Source: Promethearchaeota archaeon (lineage in GTDB: Archaea > Asgardarchaeota > Lokiarchaeia > Sigynarchaeales > SOKP01). Taken from it: a DNA stretch of 6,048 nucleotides. Position 1 is the first letter of the stretch. Every line of letters starts with the position of its first letter. The DNA lies in NCBI GenBank assembly GCA_030668025.1, contig DAOUUT010000236.1, positions 1 through 6,048 on the forward strand, given 5' to 3'. The position numbers were made by a program, and so were the translations under genes. This document shows, in pieces, positions 5,691 through 6,048 of the stretch. The notes beneath the pieces are model-generated. The model saw nothing but the letters and a program-made list of their open reading frames with translations, was not told the DNA's origin and made no database searches.

Positions 5691-5962
5691 TTATCTTTAG
5701 TCCAATGTTTGATATAGAAATAACATAATTCGCTTTTAATGTTAATGATAACCCGTTATAACAGAAATGAGATAAAAATATAAGTAAAATGGGCGTTTTT
5801 TAACCCACTTGGGTGATAAATTGTACAAAAAAAAAATTATCATTTCTCTAAACTATGACTTCTTTGCGTCATTAGAGGAAATATAAATTATATTTATAAA
5901 TAAATTTTAAAATTTTATTACCTAATTATCACCATTATATTGAAAGAATGGGGAACTATAAA
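5691..5962. other. Intergenic region upstream of the exporter operon
   Basis: No gene is seen. Besides the leftward terminator at 5827-5881, it contains the small palindromes GTTATAAC (near 5755) and TTGTACAA (5821-5828), and a short hairpin ACCCA-CT-TGGGT at 5803-5814. The remainder is AT-rich and featureless. Confidence 0.5.
5827..5881 (-). terminator. Hairpin plus T10 terminator of the right-edge gene
   Basis: The sequence at 5843-5881 folds into a bulged hairpin: ATGAC/GTCAT (5855-5859 with 5868-5872) around an 8-base loop, then CTCTA/TAGAG (5846-5850 with 5873-5877), then TTT/AAA. On the minus strand it is followed within about six bases by ten T (5827-5836). It lies about 80 bases past the stop of the leftward gene at the right edge, so it should end that gene's transcript before the exporter promoter. 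It looks more like a bacterial intrinsic terminator than a simple archaeal T run. Confidence 0.55.
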
Positions 5963-6048
5963 TTATAAGCTATTTATTTCTTGAATCCTCTCGTTAAGAT
6001 AAGTTTCTCTCCATGTGGGGAAATTTTTACCTTCAATAAGTATTGTAA
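5963..6048 (-). CDS. Partial hypothetical protein, C-terminal end
   Basis: A minus-strand frame enters from the right edge and ends at TAA (5963-5965). The 27 visible residues include EGKNFPTWRETY and end in QEINSL. They are hydrophilic, with a plausible amphipathic helix and codon choice like the neighbours. The other two minus-strand frames contain stops in the same stretch (at least one falls after 25 codons), and a clear hairpin plus T10 signal follows, both of which support a real gene end. Too little is present to recognise a family. Confidence 0.5.
   Translation of the reverse strand, partial: TILIEGKNFPTWRETYLNERIQEINSL

Overview
The window is AT-rich DNA (roughly two thirds A+T or more by eye), most likely from an archaeon. 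Each gene pair has a TATA-like box about 45-75 bp ahead of its start, the ribosome binding sites are strong (GGAGGT, GGAAGTGAT, GGGAG), non-ATG starts occur, genes end at oligo-T runs, and arginine is mostly AGA/AGG. A low-GC methanogen or an Asgard-type archaeon would fit. The lineage is an inference and cannot be settled from the sequence alone.

Layout from left to right: (1) bases 1-200 hold the 3' end of an unrecognised + strand gene. (2) Bases 201-1174 form a gene-poor stretch of almost 1 kb with hairpins, a strongly T-rich + strand tract, a less AT-rich island with short repeats, and scraps of possible decayed reading frames. (3) Bases 1175-3902 hold a complete four-part ECF-type cobalt/nickel importer, split into two divergent gene pairs: cbiQ-cbiO leftward, and cbiM plus a PDGLE/CbiN-type small membrane protein rightward. 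A 200-bp shared regulatory region lies between them. (4) Bases 3903-4078 are a convergent terminator region. (5) Bases 4079-5637 hold a leftward two-gene ABC exporter operon, a DrrA/CcmA-type ATPase followed by an ABC-2 permease with a TAATG overlap. (6) Bases 5638-6048 hold the exporter promoter, a hairpin plus T10 terminator, and the last codons of a leftward gene entering from the right edge.

Together, CbiM binds the metal ion, the PDGLE/CbiN protein assists it, CbiQ couples it to the ATPase, and CbiO drives uptake of Co2+ or Ni2+, probably for cobalamin or nickel enzymes. The exporter pair is independent, with an unknown substrate. The points most worth a second look are the missing conventional start codon at the natural N-terminus of CbiO (a perfect Shine-Dalgarno site precedes AUU), a 30-bp near-perfect dyad overlapping the cbiM TATA box, and the structured, less AT-rich island at about 890-1090. 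I found no convincing entirely new system.
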